64,000 bases of DNA from Phytophthora hibernalis (GCA_012656075.1 JAAKBF010000358.1:62001-126000); one strand, 5' to 3'. Positions 1 through 12,250 are shown, numbered from the stretch's first letter. A program made the numbers and translations. Notes: a model not told the origin generated them from the letters alone.

Positions 1-3000
1 CGCACACTCATAAAACCATCCTGGGGGTTCCGGTCGGGAATAGTAAACTCACGGATATGCATCAACGACAGCTGCGTTTCCGTCTCCGAATTGTAGTACT
101 TCGTACCGCGCACATGCCTCACCGTCCCGATACACGCAGATGTTTCGCCGGCATCAACTAAGTGGCGACTAATGCGTACTTTGTCGCGCATCTCGTCGTC
201 GCAGAATTCAATGATTCCGCGCCCATCGGGCGCATTCTCGCAGCAGGTCGACAACTTCACGTACAAGTTGTCAGTTTTGGCCATATCCGTCGTGGTCGAC
301 ACGTAAAAGCGAACATCCGGTGTCGAGTCCATCATGTGACTTTCATCATCCATCTCTTGCCGCATCTTTAGAGTCGCGCTAAACCACCGTGACGGGCGTG
401 TTTTAATCTTCACGAGTTGCAAATCGCACGTCAGCCTGACGTTGTACTCGAAGGACTGGTGAACGATGGATACCTGGTACGTATCGGACTCTTCTTGCTC
501 GACTAATGTCATACCCAAACGTTTCTCTGCGTACTCTTTTGTCCATGGAGTATGCTGCGGCTCAATCATCGAGAAGAAGGAATGGGTTACCCCTTTGTCG
601 CCGCGCGCAACCTTATCTGCTTTCCGCAAGCTCATCCGTGGCCGCTGCTGGCGTCGCCTTTGTCTCGCACCGCCACCGCCACCGCCATGATCACAGTCGA
701 ACTCGCCCTCATCCATATCACCGCCCCATCCATCTTGCTCTTCGCCAGAATACTCCCCCAAACACTTTCTTCCTGGTTATTCACTTCAGGTGCCGTATCA
801 TCTTGAGTCAACATCATGTCCTCAAACTCCGCTTGAGCACGCTGCATCTGCTTTGCGATCAAAACGGCCTCATAAAGCTCGCGCGCAGTTCTGCCTCGCT
901 CGAACTCGTCTTCCAACTTTTTGATACTTGCCAGCATTATCGTCTCCTGGTCGAACGAGCGTGGCAAGTTTATTAGGTAGTGGTGTCCGAACCGCACATA
1001 CGCTTTCGCCTCCGATGCACCCGGATACAAATGTTCGTAGCGTGACAGCTTGATCATTTGCTGGATGAACTTCGCGCAAAATGTTGCTGCTGCATGCTCA
1101 TACCAGTGACGTCCGTTCATGAAGCAAATCAAGTGCGCTTGATGTAATGGATCTCTTATGTGATCACCATGCCGCTCACCAAAATAATCCTGGAAGCCAA
1201 TGTTTTCTTGTTGAGATTCGGCTCCCTCGAACAGTAGCAAGCTTGAACCTTCGTGATGGAAATTCCGGTTAGAGCGGTATGGCATGCGTGCCCCAAGCTC
1301 CTGTTCGATCATACGTATATGATCTTCGATGCGCTGGACTGCGTCACCAGGACCGATGATTTCAGCTACGTACAGGTCGGAACGCAGGGAGTTTGGGTGG
1401 AATTTGAAAATCAAACGCGTCGAGCTGTTGGCTTTCGTTTCGAACAAGATCTTGCGAGAAAAGAAATCCTTAGCCTCGTGAACCCGTGTGCTTAGCGCAT
1501 GGCTGAGAGTGATTCTGCTCGACTGCTTTTCTCGATGGGTCAGCAAATACTTGATGTCGCCCTGCACGATGACAAGCTGGTGAAGCGCGATGTGGCACTC
1601 AGACCGAAACAACGTGATCGCTTCAGGTTCCAGTTGGGTGTCGTTCTCCGGGTCGAGCGGGTCAATGAATCCATAATCAAGATCGGGTGTGGACAATTTT
1701 GCATAGTATGAGAAGAATGAAAGCAGGACGACGGCTGCTGAAAGCGCGGATGCGTCCTCCTTTCCGGACACCAAGCGAGTGAGTAATTCAGTCCAAAATG
1801 AAATCTCCGTATCAATATAGTTGGTCTTCAGAATATCCTTCATTGTGATGGTGCCAGCGCTGATCGGCTTCACAAAATTATGCTGCGTGCAAAACCGCAA
1901 AAATAACCAAATGAATCCCGTGGGCGAAAACATATCCTGACCGCCACCTGAACGTCGTCGAATCACTCCGACGCACTTACCCCAGCGCACCAGGAAGTAC
2001 ACACACGGCCAGAAAAAGTTGTATCTCTCCATGTACGTCCTAAACAAGCGTGTTTTTACTGGTCCGTTAGAAAGCTTACACATTTCGACAGACCACTGCT
2101 CGAACGAAAAAGACAAAAGTGGCACGCGAATATCATCTTTCAAATCAATGTTGCCGTATGACCCCGCCAGGGTCTTTGCAATTGCCTTTAGCGAGCCGCG
2201 TGAAGATGCACAACGAACCATCACATCCAAGTCAGATTGCTTTTCAAACGTTAGTAGTCCCGAAGAACCGAAAAGAATGAGCTCTAGCTCTTTCTTCTTG
2301 AGAGTGCTAGGCATCACCGAGCGCAATGAGCTCACAGCAACCAATCGATCGAATAAATCTGCTAGCAACTCATCCGTGTTTGCTGTGATCTCGGCCAACA
2401 TGCACAACTGCAGCTTCGGAATTGTTTCAGTATATGCCGATATTCGAACCGGAGTCCACAGTTGGTAGTAATCGTTACCAATGTTAGCTTTCTTGATAGT
2501 CGTGAGCAAATCGATTACGATCCATGGGAAGCTTAAACTGCGTGTCTCGGCATCAGAATCGCCGTACGCGACAAAATAACACGCCGCCGCAACCTTGAGG
2601 TTTTCACCAGGTACCATTGTGGAGGTGTCACTATCGAATTGATTTCGAAATGATGTCTGGAAAGCATAGAATGCGTCCTTACATTGCTCACCGAAACGAA
2701 AGTAATCAGCCTTGTAGATGCTTTGTGGGTCTACAATCATACCAGTGGCGAGCTCCGCCTCTGTTTGTGCTCCTGACATCAGCAATAAAGCTTTGAGACG
2801 CAGTTTGTACTGGCGATATAACGCTCTAGCGTGACTCAGATAGTCATTGTATCCTGTAATCAGAAACTGGTCGTCACGCATCGGCATTTGAGCCACATTT
2901 TTTGTCATCGTCGTGTCAAAGATGGCCTTGCAACGACGAAACATCTTACCCAACACCTTGCTCGATGTGTATGACGGTTTATCCTTGCTCTGCATAAAAT

Positions 3001-6000
3001 CGGGATAACTCTTTGGCGCCAGCTTACGCACAATTTCCAAGTCTGCCTCGGACCGGAGGCTATCCACTTGCTTTGAGCAAATTTGGGCCAGGATCTTGGC
3101 GTTCTCGTCAAAGCTGCCGCCGCTTGATGCATCGCACAGCGCTAGGTGGGCATTCGAGGCAACACCTAAGATGTCATCCTGGATAGAGTGCACGTAAAAA
3201 TCAACTAGCCCTTCATCATCAGTAGACTGGTGATACTCTCCACCCCGGGGCTAGTATCACCGCCAGATTCCTCGTCAAAAGTCATTGGCTCCTGTACTTG
3301 AGATCTGGATGGAATCAAACGTTTGTCCCAAATGACCACGAACATGTCACCGTCCAAATCTCCACCTGTACATTCGTCAGGATGCGGCCTTTGGCCCTGG
3401 CAGGGAAACACAACACAGTCTTTTAGCAGACGTAATTGCAGAGGCACATCTGCTCTGCAGCGAAGAACCCGAATATCGCCAGGGTGGTGACACGGACTAC
3501 GATGAACAGCAACATCAATGTTATCCATAGTAACGGTGCGATCGATACCCGTATCTTCATCAGTCTCCGAGTACTGAACAAACACTTCACCGTACGCTAG
3601 TGTCCCTGTGAAATCTGCCACGCCCATCAACGTACGCCCCTTTGTGATGGGAATTCGAGCACGCATTACAGTATTCGCGAGACGGTAATGGTAGATGGTT
3701 CTAACCAGCGACGACAGAAATTCATCAACCAGAACCTTCACACCAAGTTGACCGACCAGCACGTCGATCGACCAAATAATGTTTGGAGGTAACACCCTTT
3801 AGCTCGAAATAAGCACCACCATTCGATGCGATGAATGATCGTAGGTCGCTCAAAAACTCTTCTTGCATCTCCATAAAGACTTCCTCGTTAATCCCGAGAT
3901 CGTTCAATATCAGCACGCTTTGGCGCGTCAGGTAAGCCTCAGATTTTCCTGCGCACGCCACTATTTCAAGCATAGTATGATTAGACTTGAACTTGGACAT
4001 ACTTTCACGCAAAACCACACTATCTTCGCGGCTCACATTCGAATTGGCAAGATCAGATACCACCAAAACACCTTTTGCACCTCCGAGGCGGACCTGGAAA
4101 GCAGATGGGGTGTACGCGAGATGTAGCGTCTCTTTGATACTCGCTGCTCCAATGAGAGAAATCTCGCCGCAGCCATCAGTGAACGTGTACTGCTCGTTCT
4201 TAATGTCCTTCACCGGATGATCAAGTACACTCTGGTTGACTCGGAAGGTCTCTTTGGTGGAGGAAAATGCCAGGCCAAGACGCTTCAGATATTTTGCTGG
4301 AGACGTCAAGTGCGAGAGATCTCCAATCCACGAACGAACTTTGTTGTGGTCAAGTAACGTGAATATCGCGCTGCTGTTACGCACTTGACTAAGCGAGCAA
4401 CCAAGAAAACGAAACTTGCGGCCACCTTTAACATGTGGAATTTCTATTCCCGCATTCAAAACATTCCGTATTCGCTCCAGAATCGTCCCGGACGTGAAAT
4501 CTAAACGTTTCATATTGTCATCGCGGAAGTACACGTACATAAAGTTTTGTGATCCCCAGTGGCGAAACACACGATTGCTTGGAGCTGGGTCTGGCGGGCA
4601 GTAGACAATCCGAGACGGTGTTACGATGACTTTGTAAACGATGGCACTCAAGTCGATGTGGGAACTCGAGCAAAGTATCTGTAGCCCCGGACGCTCGTCA
4701 TGCAAATAGGCCAAAAATTGGTCCGCAATGTTGGTTCGACTGGGGTGTGCGTGGAAAGAAAGCAGAGCCTTTTCTTGAACCCTTTCATCAAGTTCAGTGA
4801 GCGCATCAAAAATTCGGGTGGAAGGAATCCATTCGTGAAATGACTGCAATCGGAAAGTAGACACTGCAGAGCGTAAGCCACTGGAAAATTAAATAAGCGG
4901 CGCTGCGACAAGGAAGCAGTTTGCTCGTTTGTCACTGGGATCTTAGTCTCACGAACTTCGACACCGAGCTTTGAGAAGAACACGCGAAGATTCCATATAT
5001 GCGACTTAGAATTGTCGGAGTGAGGCAACATTAAACAGTAGACGAGTGCTTGTGACTGACATCTCTTGCATTCACGGTCGTCGTCAATGTAAAAGGAAGG
5101 AGGGAGCCGAAAAGATAGGTAAACCGCGGCAGCGATCTCAGGCGAAGTCAAATCAAACCACACCCGCGATTCACACAGCGCTCGCAAATCAAATTCTATA
5201 CGGCGGTAACCAAACGATGCAATCAAGCCCTCTGGTGTCATCTCTAGGTCACCAATGTTGCCAAAACTCTCAAGCTCCGTAAAAGCACCAGCAGGAGTCA
5301 TCAATCCTCGGCGAAGTCCCATGTCAGCAATATTCTCCGCAAAATTTTCCCTCGCTGCACTCTCCATATCATCACTTTCAAACCTCATCCAGAATGATTC
5401 AGCCTCCACGAAAAATCGATACCAGCTGATAGCAAGTTATACGCAGCATAAATATCTTGGCTGCTTGGAGGTGCCGCAAGGGTGCACAAACCAATACGCT
5501 GGTCTGCTATTCGAACCGAGGCAAATGCGCTTACCCTTTCCAATATTGACATTTGTAGCTGCTTGTTCGCTCCATGAAACACTCCACCAAGGACTATGTT
5601 GTATACTTTATCAGCCATCGAATCAAAATCCGCGCGCAGGGGCAACGTCAAGTCTTCGACTGTCTCCACTACGATATCAGGAACAAGTTCACCTTGGTAC
5701 TCACTCATCAATTTTTCCACGGTAGCCTTGGACTCTAGTTTTGAGGCAGCTGTATTAGCCATCGACACCAACCGCTTTTCATTTTCCACGAGGCGTTGGT
5801 TACGCTCCATCCCTACAGCAGAACAAAAGATGATGAATCTGCTGTCCCGGTGACGTGCTCGACCACGACTCTGAATAAGGCTAGTGACTCCAACGACTCC
5901 GTCAAATTGAATAACAAGTGAACATTCAGGTACGTCCAATCCTTCTTCCAGTACATTAGTCGCAACCAAAAGTCGGATGCGGCCTTGTCGAAAGCGGTCC

Positions 6001-8043
6001 AATGTGGGCCTTTGTTCCTCTTCCCACGACATTCCTTCATACGAATTATGCCCAACAAAGCGTGTGGGGTTAAGCTCACGCAACACATCCAACGTCTCCA
6101 TCGCTTTCGCTAGCAGAATTGCAGTTTTGCGGCGCCGGACAAATACGATTGCACGAGAATCATGGTCGAAGTTGGTGTTCTTAATGCACGCCGCGACTAG
6201 GTGCACGCGATTTGAGATGTCGTTCCTACTGAAGGTCTCCAGCGGGAAGGCAGTTAATGCTGGGCTCATGGTGTGACCGTATGCCGACCCGATAAGCGCA
6301 AATGTTCGTTTCCCTTTTTGGAAGATGATGCTTCCAAATCCTCAAAATGCGTCGCAACGACTCGGCAACGGCACCTGCTCCGTGGATACTCAAGCTGTAA
6401 AAGCTCGACGCCACCTTCTGTAGATGCTCGAGAATCAGTTCCAAGTCGGACAGCGCACGCCTGCTCTTTTCAACGCCTGTCATTTCGACATCCCTGCTAT
6501 TCCCCATTGCCTTCTTCTCAGCGTTCACACGTAAAAGCCGCAGCTTCGCTAGGAATTGGGACAGCTCCATGTCATTCGTGTCGTAGTTTGCCTCAAAAGG
6601 CACAACTTGACCGTCCATCAGCCTCGACATTTTTGCATAAAATGACTCAATATAACGCTTGATACCCTCCCGGAGCTTTTGCTCTGGTGGACTTTCCTCC
6701 ACGGTAACCCATTCCGCCTCCTTCGGAATAAAACTCGATTCCAAATCGTCTGCGGCAATAGTAGGGGCATTGACTGCGGCGTTGAACGCTTTGGCAAGCT
6801 TATTCAGCGCTATCTGCCCGGATGTTTCACGTACTGATTCACCAAACGGCGAAGCCGTCAGTGCAAGAATGTGTGGGCGAGCTTGCAGATCTACTGTAGC
6901 AAGCTTTTTCAAAAGTTCGCAGTAGGGGTGATTTCCAGTCGCGTGGTGTGCTTCATCAAACACCATCGTGCTGTAATCTGTGATTTTGGTGCGGCCGTTG
7001 AACAGAAGATTCAAAAAGTACTGCGGCGTCACGACAATCGCATCTTTCTCTCCATCGATTTCAATAGGGTCACTCGTCGCCGCCGCCGTACGACCGTGTT
7101 GCCCCGATAATCCAGACACCTCGAAGTTCGATTCTCGTCGGATATAACCGGCTTGCTGCGATACCAACGGCCCTGTCGGTACGAAAAACACCACCAACTT
7201 GTCGGGATTGAGATGCTTCATCTCTTCCATCACCTTAATCGCCACCAAAGTTTTCCCACACCCTACAAGCAAAACAAACCAGTAAGGTCAAAGCGACAAC
7301 TTTCCCTCAATGATATGCACTTCATACCAGTTGGAAGATACACGATAGTATTCTCCAGCAACGCTGACAACGTCAGCTCCACTTGGTACCCTCTCAATCG
7401 CGACATCTTCGCTCTCGGACTAAAGTGACTGCGAATAGAAGCTTCCGTCGGATGCACCACCGGCACCACCACCTCGTCCTCCTTCTCCTCCTCCTGGTTT
7501 CCGTCTTCAACAGCCGCAGCGGCAATCAGCTCCTGCAGCTTCAGAATCCGCAACGGCAGCTTCAGCTCCTGCAACTGCCTCAGGATCACTCCCCACTTCC
7601 TGGCCTTCGTTCCCCCGCCAGTCCGTACGGCGTCTGTCTGTCCAGCACACAGGAGCACGCCTTCGAGTCCAAGAGCAGCATCGGCTCGTCCAGCTCGTCC
7701 AGGAACCCTCGGACGCGACCTTCGCGTCGCACTTAACGCAGCACAACTCGAAGGGCAGTCGCTGCCTCTTGTACGCGTTGGTGGTGCGGATCTTGACGAA
7801 CGCGATCTCGGGCTTCACGTGCGCGCGGCTGTACACGCGCCAGCTGTCGCCCGCGTCCACCTGGGGCTGCGCCTGGGGCTGCGCCTGGTGCTGCTCGTCG
7901 TGCAGTAGCGTCTTGTTGAGCGTCAGGTGGATGGCCGTCGCGTTCTCCATGAGGAACGACAGCTGCGAGTGACGAGCCACCAGCGCATCGCAGCGCTTGC
8001 AGGCGATGCCCCACGCCACGTCGGCGCTCACGGTGACGGTCAT
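1..8043 (-). CDS. RDR1: Helicase-RdRP-nucleotidyltransferase fusion (RNA silencing), 3' end beyond window
   Basis: Likely copies RNA into dsRNA for small-RNA silencing. N to C: ATG at 8041-8043; a zinc-knuckle-like region with CKRC and CVKC pairs (residues ~1-115); RIG-I/Dicer-type helicase with Walker A TGCGKT (split by an intron at 7263-7327), DEAH at 6947-6958 and motif VI QSRGRAR at about 5851-5873; cellular-type RdRP with catalytic DLDGD at 3346-3360; then a nucleotidyltransferase signature, GSS..SDLDV, near 2215-2275, followed by a PAP/TUTase-like central region. Corrected length exceeds 2,600 residues. No RNase III domain, so not Dicer. Reading frame changes near 757, 3245, 4855, 5405, 6320 and 7650, mostly at homopolymers; 3736-3793 could be a 58-nt intron. 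After 757 the frame stays open to base 1 (~250 codons), so the stop at 632 is probably false. The family assignment is secure; whether the gene is intact is not. Confidence 0.85.
7263..7327 (-). other. Intron in the RDR helicase (65 nt)
   Basis: GTATGAAG donor and TTGCTTGTAG acceptor. Removing it joins LPT-G to GCGKT and rebuilds the Walker A P-loop exactly, so this is a real intron rather than an error. Translation through it hits a stop. Confidence 0.9.
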
Positions 8044-8237
8044 GGGCTTCCTCCTGTGTCTTGGCGCGCGAATTCGAGAGTGATGATCAACTGTCGAAGT
8101 GCGGAATCTGGTGATGGGCATGATACAGGTTGCTGCGTTGTGATTGGTCGAGAACAGCTTCAAGTTGTTGGTTAGGTCACTTGCCGCCAACGTACATCTA
8201 ATTGAGTTGTTGACTTTTAACGGGATGCTAGTTGCGA

Positions 8238-9713
8238 CTACTGAAAGAGAGGGCACAGCTGGGCGGCCTCTGCGGCCATTTCCGCGTCTGAGCGCGCTGT
8301 CCGCGTTTTGTTGTCGACGAACAAGTCCTGCTCGTGCTTTTCGATCTGCGTCGACAAAAGACGTTAGTGGGGCGAATCGTGGATGGAGGTGTATGGCGCT
8401 AACATACCTCCGTGTAGATGTCGTCGTTGCGCTCAAAGTCGCGTACGACACGCGGGATAACGTGGATGTGCACGTGTTGCACTGTTTGGCCCGCCGCCTT
8501 GCCGTCCTGCGGAGAATGGTTATGGTTATGTTAGTGGGGGTGGCGATTTTAACGGTGCAAGTCCATCATACCTGAATAGCAAACGTGAGGGAAGATGCGC
8601 AATAATGCCGCTCCACTTTCTTGCCCACCAGCTATAAAAGACGTATCCAAAGTAAACGCTGTTAGCCCAAGCTTGTGTGTACACATTCCAACTCGAAAGT
8701 ACAGTACCTGAGCGGTGGTCCACAGATCGCTTACTTCGTCCACATCTAGCATTTCAAACCGAGCCACAGGTCGCTTCGGCACAACGAGGACGTGGCCTGT
8801 ATGGTGTTTGTATCCACAAGACGTGAGCACCACCGTCCAAACAGCAGCATTACCGTCCAAATCAACCTGGCACAATCGGCTTCAAGTTCACCAGCGCAAA
8901 AGACAGCTCAGATTCATAGAAAACTTGAGAAATTAGCACGCGGAAGGGGCCGAAGCAGCGGCCAGCGGGATCGAGGCACTGGTCAAAGCTCAGCAGGTCT
9001 ATATATCCATCCCATTCACAAAGGGATAATATGGTGAGTAGACAGGTCTCTAGGATACCCATTACGAACGCCATCGATTTCACCTTTCGTAAACTGTGCA
9101 AGAGGTGATGGCGATTCAGCATCATTTGACTGCGAGGGCAGAGTCACTGCGATTGCGCCACTGTCCACGCCGCCCGTCAGTGCTGGTTCGGTTACGAGCA
9201 GCGTCTGGTCCAGCGGAACCTTCAGCGCTCTTGACGCACTCTCATACACTGAGGCGCCGTTCTGTGACGAGACACATAAATCTAAGATTCATAGCCTACG
9301 GTGCAGTGGAAATTTTTTCGTACCAACCGACCTTCTTGTCTCCATGTACGACGTGGAACGCGCTCAGCACACTGGAACTTGGGTCGCCAATAAACCCCAA
9401 TCGGTAGCCATGTCTGGCAGTTGCGTAACCAATAAAATATCTCTCACTATTTGCAAGCTCACTTGCCCTCAGCCAACTCGTGAGCTCTTACGTCTTGAGC
9501 GCCTGCACCGCCTGCAAAACCAAAGTACACAATTGTGTCATTCCGTGAGACTGCGGCCATTGCACCGCAAAAGCAACCTACATTCTCCACTTCTGGCTCT
9601 TCGGCAAACGCGTGCTTCGTCATCGCTGGACTCAGGTGGAACAGGATCGATCGCACGTTGCGCTCCGCTGCTACGCGATGCAGCGCGCGCTTGCCAGCCT
9701 GCAGCACCGTCAT
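8238..9713 (-). CDS. FHIT-type HIT dinucleoside-polyphosphate hydrolase with N-terminal extra domain
   Basis: Eight exons splice cleanly: 9713-9463, 9413-9332, 9261-9059, 8988-8867, 8796-8708, 8631-8572, 8506-8408 and 8345-8238. They sum to 1,014 nt, an exact 338 codons with no frame change, which strongly supports the model. Residues from about 185 onward are FHIT: an FGPF..QVFY start, GHVLVVPKRPVARFE, LTFAIQDGKAAGQTV and the histidine triad HVHIHVIPR. The family cleaves Ap3A/Ap4A-type nucleotides. The N-terminal ~180 residues are not a nitrilase, so this is not NitFhit. Their last third (ALKVPLDQTLLVTEP..GGVDSGAIAV) is faintly like the end of a HAD phosphatase, but no DxD nucleophile motif is visible. 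The intron joining the halves is 8989-9058 (70 nt). The start ATG is 9711-9713, 221 bp from divergent MIC60. The FHIT part is certain; the fusion rests on the splice model. Confidence 0.8.
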
Positions 9714-9934
9714 TTGCGTCGAATTCTGCGTTTTAGTCCAAAATAGTCAATTTAGTCCTCATCAAATCTACCGGTACAAGGTATTAAAATACCGGTAATG
9801 TTGCGACTTTTCCGGTAGTGGTCCACACTGGTTTGGATCCCTACTAGATTAGGTCAGTGCCTGGAACTATGTCCTCAACACTGTTTCCGGCCTAGCCCCC
9901 TTCGCAGCCGCTCAAATTACATATCCAGTGGAAC
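9714..9934. promoter_or_regulatory. Divergent promoter between HIT gene and MIC60
   Basis: 221 bp between two outward-facing start codons. Contains two exact copies of the palindrome TACCGGTA (9769-9776 and 9790-9797), the second in an AT-rich stretch, plus a related TTTTCCGGTAG. A promoter role is inferred from position only. Confidence 0.5.
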
Positions 9935-12098
9935 ATGCTGAGCAAGGTTTCGCGGACTCGCGTGGCCTTGCGCTATGCCGCTGCGGGCCAGTCCCGACGC
10001 GCGCTCAGCGTTCCTGCCAAGGGTCCAGCTGCACCCAAGACGGTGCCGCTCTCTATTAATAAGCCTACGTCTAAGCCCGTGACACCTGCGCCGTCCGCCC
10101 CAAGTCGGCGGCTGCGGACTCGTCCACCGGCTCGTCGCTGCCCAAGCTGCTACTGCTAGGGCTGCTGTCCACGCCCGCGGCCACTGCCGTGTACGTGAAG
10201 CAGAACCCGGAGTGGAACCCGGTGGCTCTCAAGGAGGACGCACGCTGGATCAAGTTCCGTGAACTGATTCTGGGCAAGGAAGCGGTGAAGCCCACGGAGA
10301 AGGCGGTGAACCGCTCGCCCGAGGACTTCAGTGCTGCCATCAGCAAGGGACAGCAGCAGGTGAAGAAGTCGGAGGAGAAGGCGCTGAAGGTGGACAAGGT
10401 CGAGAAAAAGGCGGAGAGGGCTGAGAAGGCCGAGAAAAAGGTGGAAAAGAAGACTGAGAAGGTGGAAAAGAAGGCTGAGAAGGAGAAGGGCGACAAGAAG
10501 CTGGAGAAGGCTGAGAAGAAGGCCGAAAAGGCCGAGAAGAAGGCTGAGAAGGCCGAGCAGATCACCAAGCTCAAGAAGGAGGCGGAAACCAATACTGTCG
10601 CCAAGAAGGTGGAGGAGAAAGTCCACAAGGTGGAGGAGGGTGTTAAGAAGGAGGTCAAGGCCGTTGCGGCTGCTGTGGCTGGCACCGCTACTGCCGTTGA
10701 GAAGAAGGTCGACGCGGCTACGGCCAAGGCTCGTGAGGAGATTGCCAAGCTGGCTGGCGAAGCAAGCCCCGAGCATCTCAGCGGTCAAATGGATAAGCAG
10801 ATCCAGGCCACCACGGTGCGCTAGTGCGGACAATTGTGTTGACGGGTCCCCTGAATTTCTGACGGCATTCTGTTTGTATATATTTATATTTTTCAGAACG
10901 ACCTGCTCAGCTCGCTGAAGGCTGAGTCGGACGCAGCGGCGGCAGATATGGACAAGCAGTACCTGTCGGGCCTTCATGTATGTACTTTGTGGCGCTTTGG
11001 ACGTGGCATCATTGCGTTTTTTGGCAATTTGCGTGGCTGACACCTTTTATTTGTCCATGCAGGAACTCGACGCAAATGCACTGGCGATTCGCGTGGCGCA
11101 GTTGGCGACGGAGATGAAGCACCGGTCGAAGTGGGAGGCTGTGCGTCTTCTGGAATCACTCAGACACATGGAGGAGGACGCCCAGAAGAAGAGCACTGAG
11201 GTGCTGCGTCGTCAGGATGAGCTGCACAAGGAGCTGCTTGCCCGTGAACTGCGTCTGCAGCAGGAAGTCCTTTCCCGCCAGTCGCGCGACGAGATGGCTA
11301 CTCTCAAGAAGCAGTACGCTGACGATCTGACGCGCAACGTGAGCCAGCAGCGTGCGACCCTGCTGTCGGAGCTGCAGCGCACGTTTGCCCGTGAGCAAGG
11401 CGATCGAGGAGCGCTACGCGCAGCAACTTGAGGATGCAACGGAGAAGATGCAAAAGATGCTGACTGAGGAGCGAGCGAAGCGCGTGCAGGAACTGGAGAA
11501 GTACCGCGCCGAGCTGCGCGCGCTTGGTATGGTGCTTGACAGCTCGTCGACGTACGAGGCCTTCAGCCACCGCGTGCACAAGGCGTCTATGGCGGCGCTT
11601 GCGCTGTCGGACCGCGTTGAGGCCGCGGCTCCGCTACGCAGCGAGATCCGTGCACTGTGTGAAGCGGCGAGAAACGATCCGTTCATCGAGGCGGCCGTCA
11701 AGTCGCTGTCGCAGGACGTGATCGACCAAGGCGCGCCGTCTGTGAGCCAGCTGCAGGAGCGCTTCAAGGTGGTCAAATCTGTGGGTCACCGCGCCGCCCT
11801 GGTGCCTGAGAACAGTGGCATCATTGGCCAGGCGTTCGGCACCGCTCTGTCGCTACTGATGATCCCGCCTGGAGGCCCCATTGAGGGCACGGACGCGGAT
11901 GCGGTGCTGTCTCGCGCCGAGTTCGCTCTCAAGGCTGGCGACATCGAGAAGGCCATCGTGGAGATGAAAGCGCTATCTGGTCTGCCCGCGCAGGTTTCGC
12001 ACGACTGGATCGCTGCGGCCGAGTCTCGGTTGGCGGTGGAGCAGACGGCCAAGGTGGTCAAGGCGCACGTGGCGCTGCTGGCGGCGAGCTGCTCCTAA
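9935..12098 (+). CDS. MIC60: MICOS subunit MIC60 / mitofilin
   Basis: Inner-membrane protein that organises crista junctions. Exons 9935-10815, 10897-10977 and 11063-12098; both introns (81 and 85 nt) are GT..AG. The protein starts with an arginine-rich mitochondrial presequence (MLSKVSRTRVALRYAAAG), then a Pro/Ala linker, one membrane segment (KLLLLGLLSTPAATAVYV), a long Lys/Glu coiled coil made of KAEKKVEK-like units (about 10380-10680), more coiled coil, and the conserved C-terminal mitofilin domain (YEAFSHRV, GTDADAVLSRAEFALKAGDIEKA). Two one-base frame changes are needed, near 10100 (a C4 run) and near 11400. Both lie in otherwise conserved sequence and look like base-calling errors. It converges on the carbamoyl-phosphate synthase gene. 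Confidence 0.88.
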
Positions 12099-12220
12099 GC
12101 GCAGCTACGGCGAGGAATCAACAAAAGTTACCTTGCGTGTTTGATAATGAAGCCGATAAGCAAATACTTCGAAGCAATGGCAAGAGATCTCATCTTCTTA
12201 CATTTTGAATTCCCTCCTCA

Positions 12221-12250
12221 GGTGTCGAAGGAAACCTTTCCTTCGACACC
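12221..12250. repeat. Perfect 14-bp hairpin between convergent genes
   Basis: Arms GGTGTCGAAGGAAA and TTTCCTTCGACACC with a 2-base loop, in the 267-bp gap between the MIC60 and carbamoyl-phosphate synthase stops. It may be a 3' processing or transcription-stopping structure shared by both genes; function not shown. Confidence 0.8.

Noticed and set aside
3205..3260. Intron between RdRP catalytic motif and the following sequence
   Set aside because: Only ~35-50 bases separate the two frames and no fitting GT..AG pair exists; a missing G in the run at 3246-3249 explains the change better.
5385..7272. Helicase resembles Dicer, suggesting a Dicer-like gene
   Set aside because: No RNase III or PAZ domain follows; the downstream sequence is RdRP with DLDGD.
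8238..9713. NitFhit fusion as in invertebrates
   Set aside because: The N-terminal half lacks nitrilase Glu-Lys-Cys motifs and is too short.
10071..11043. Ser/Phe- and Leu-rich open frames on the - strand
   Set aside because: Antisense translation of the Lys/Glu repeat of MIC60; low complexity only.
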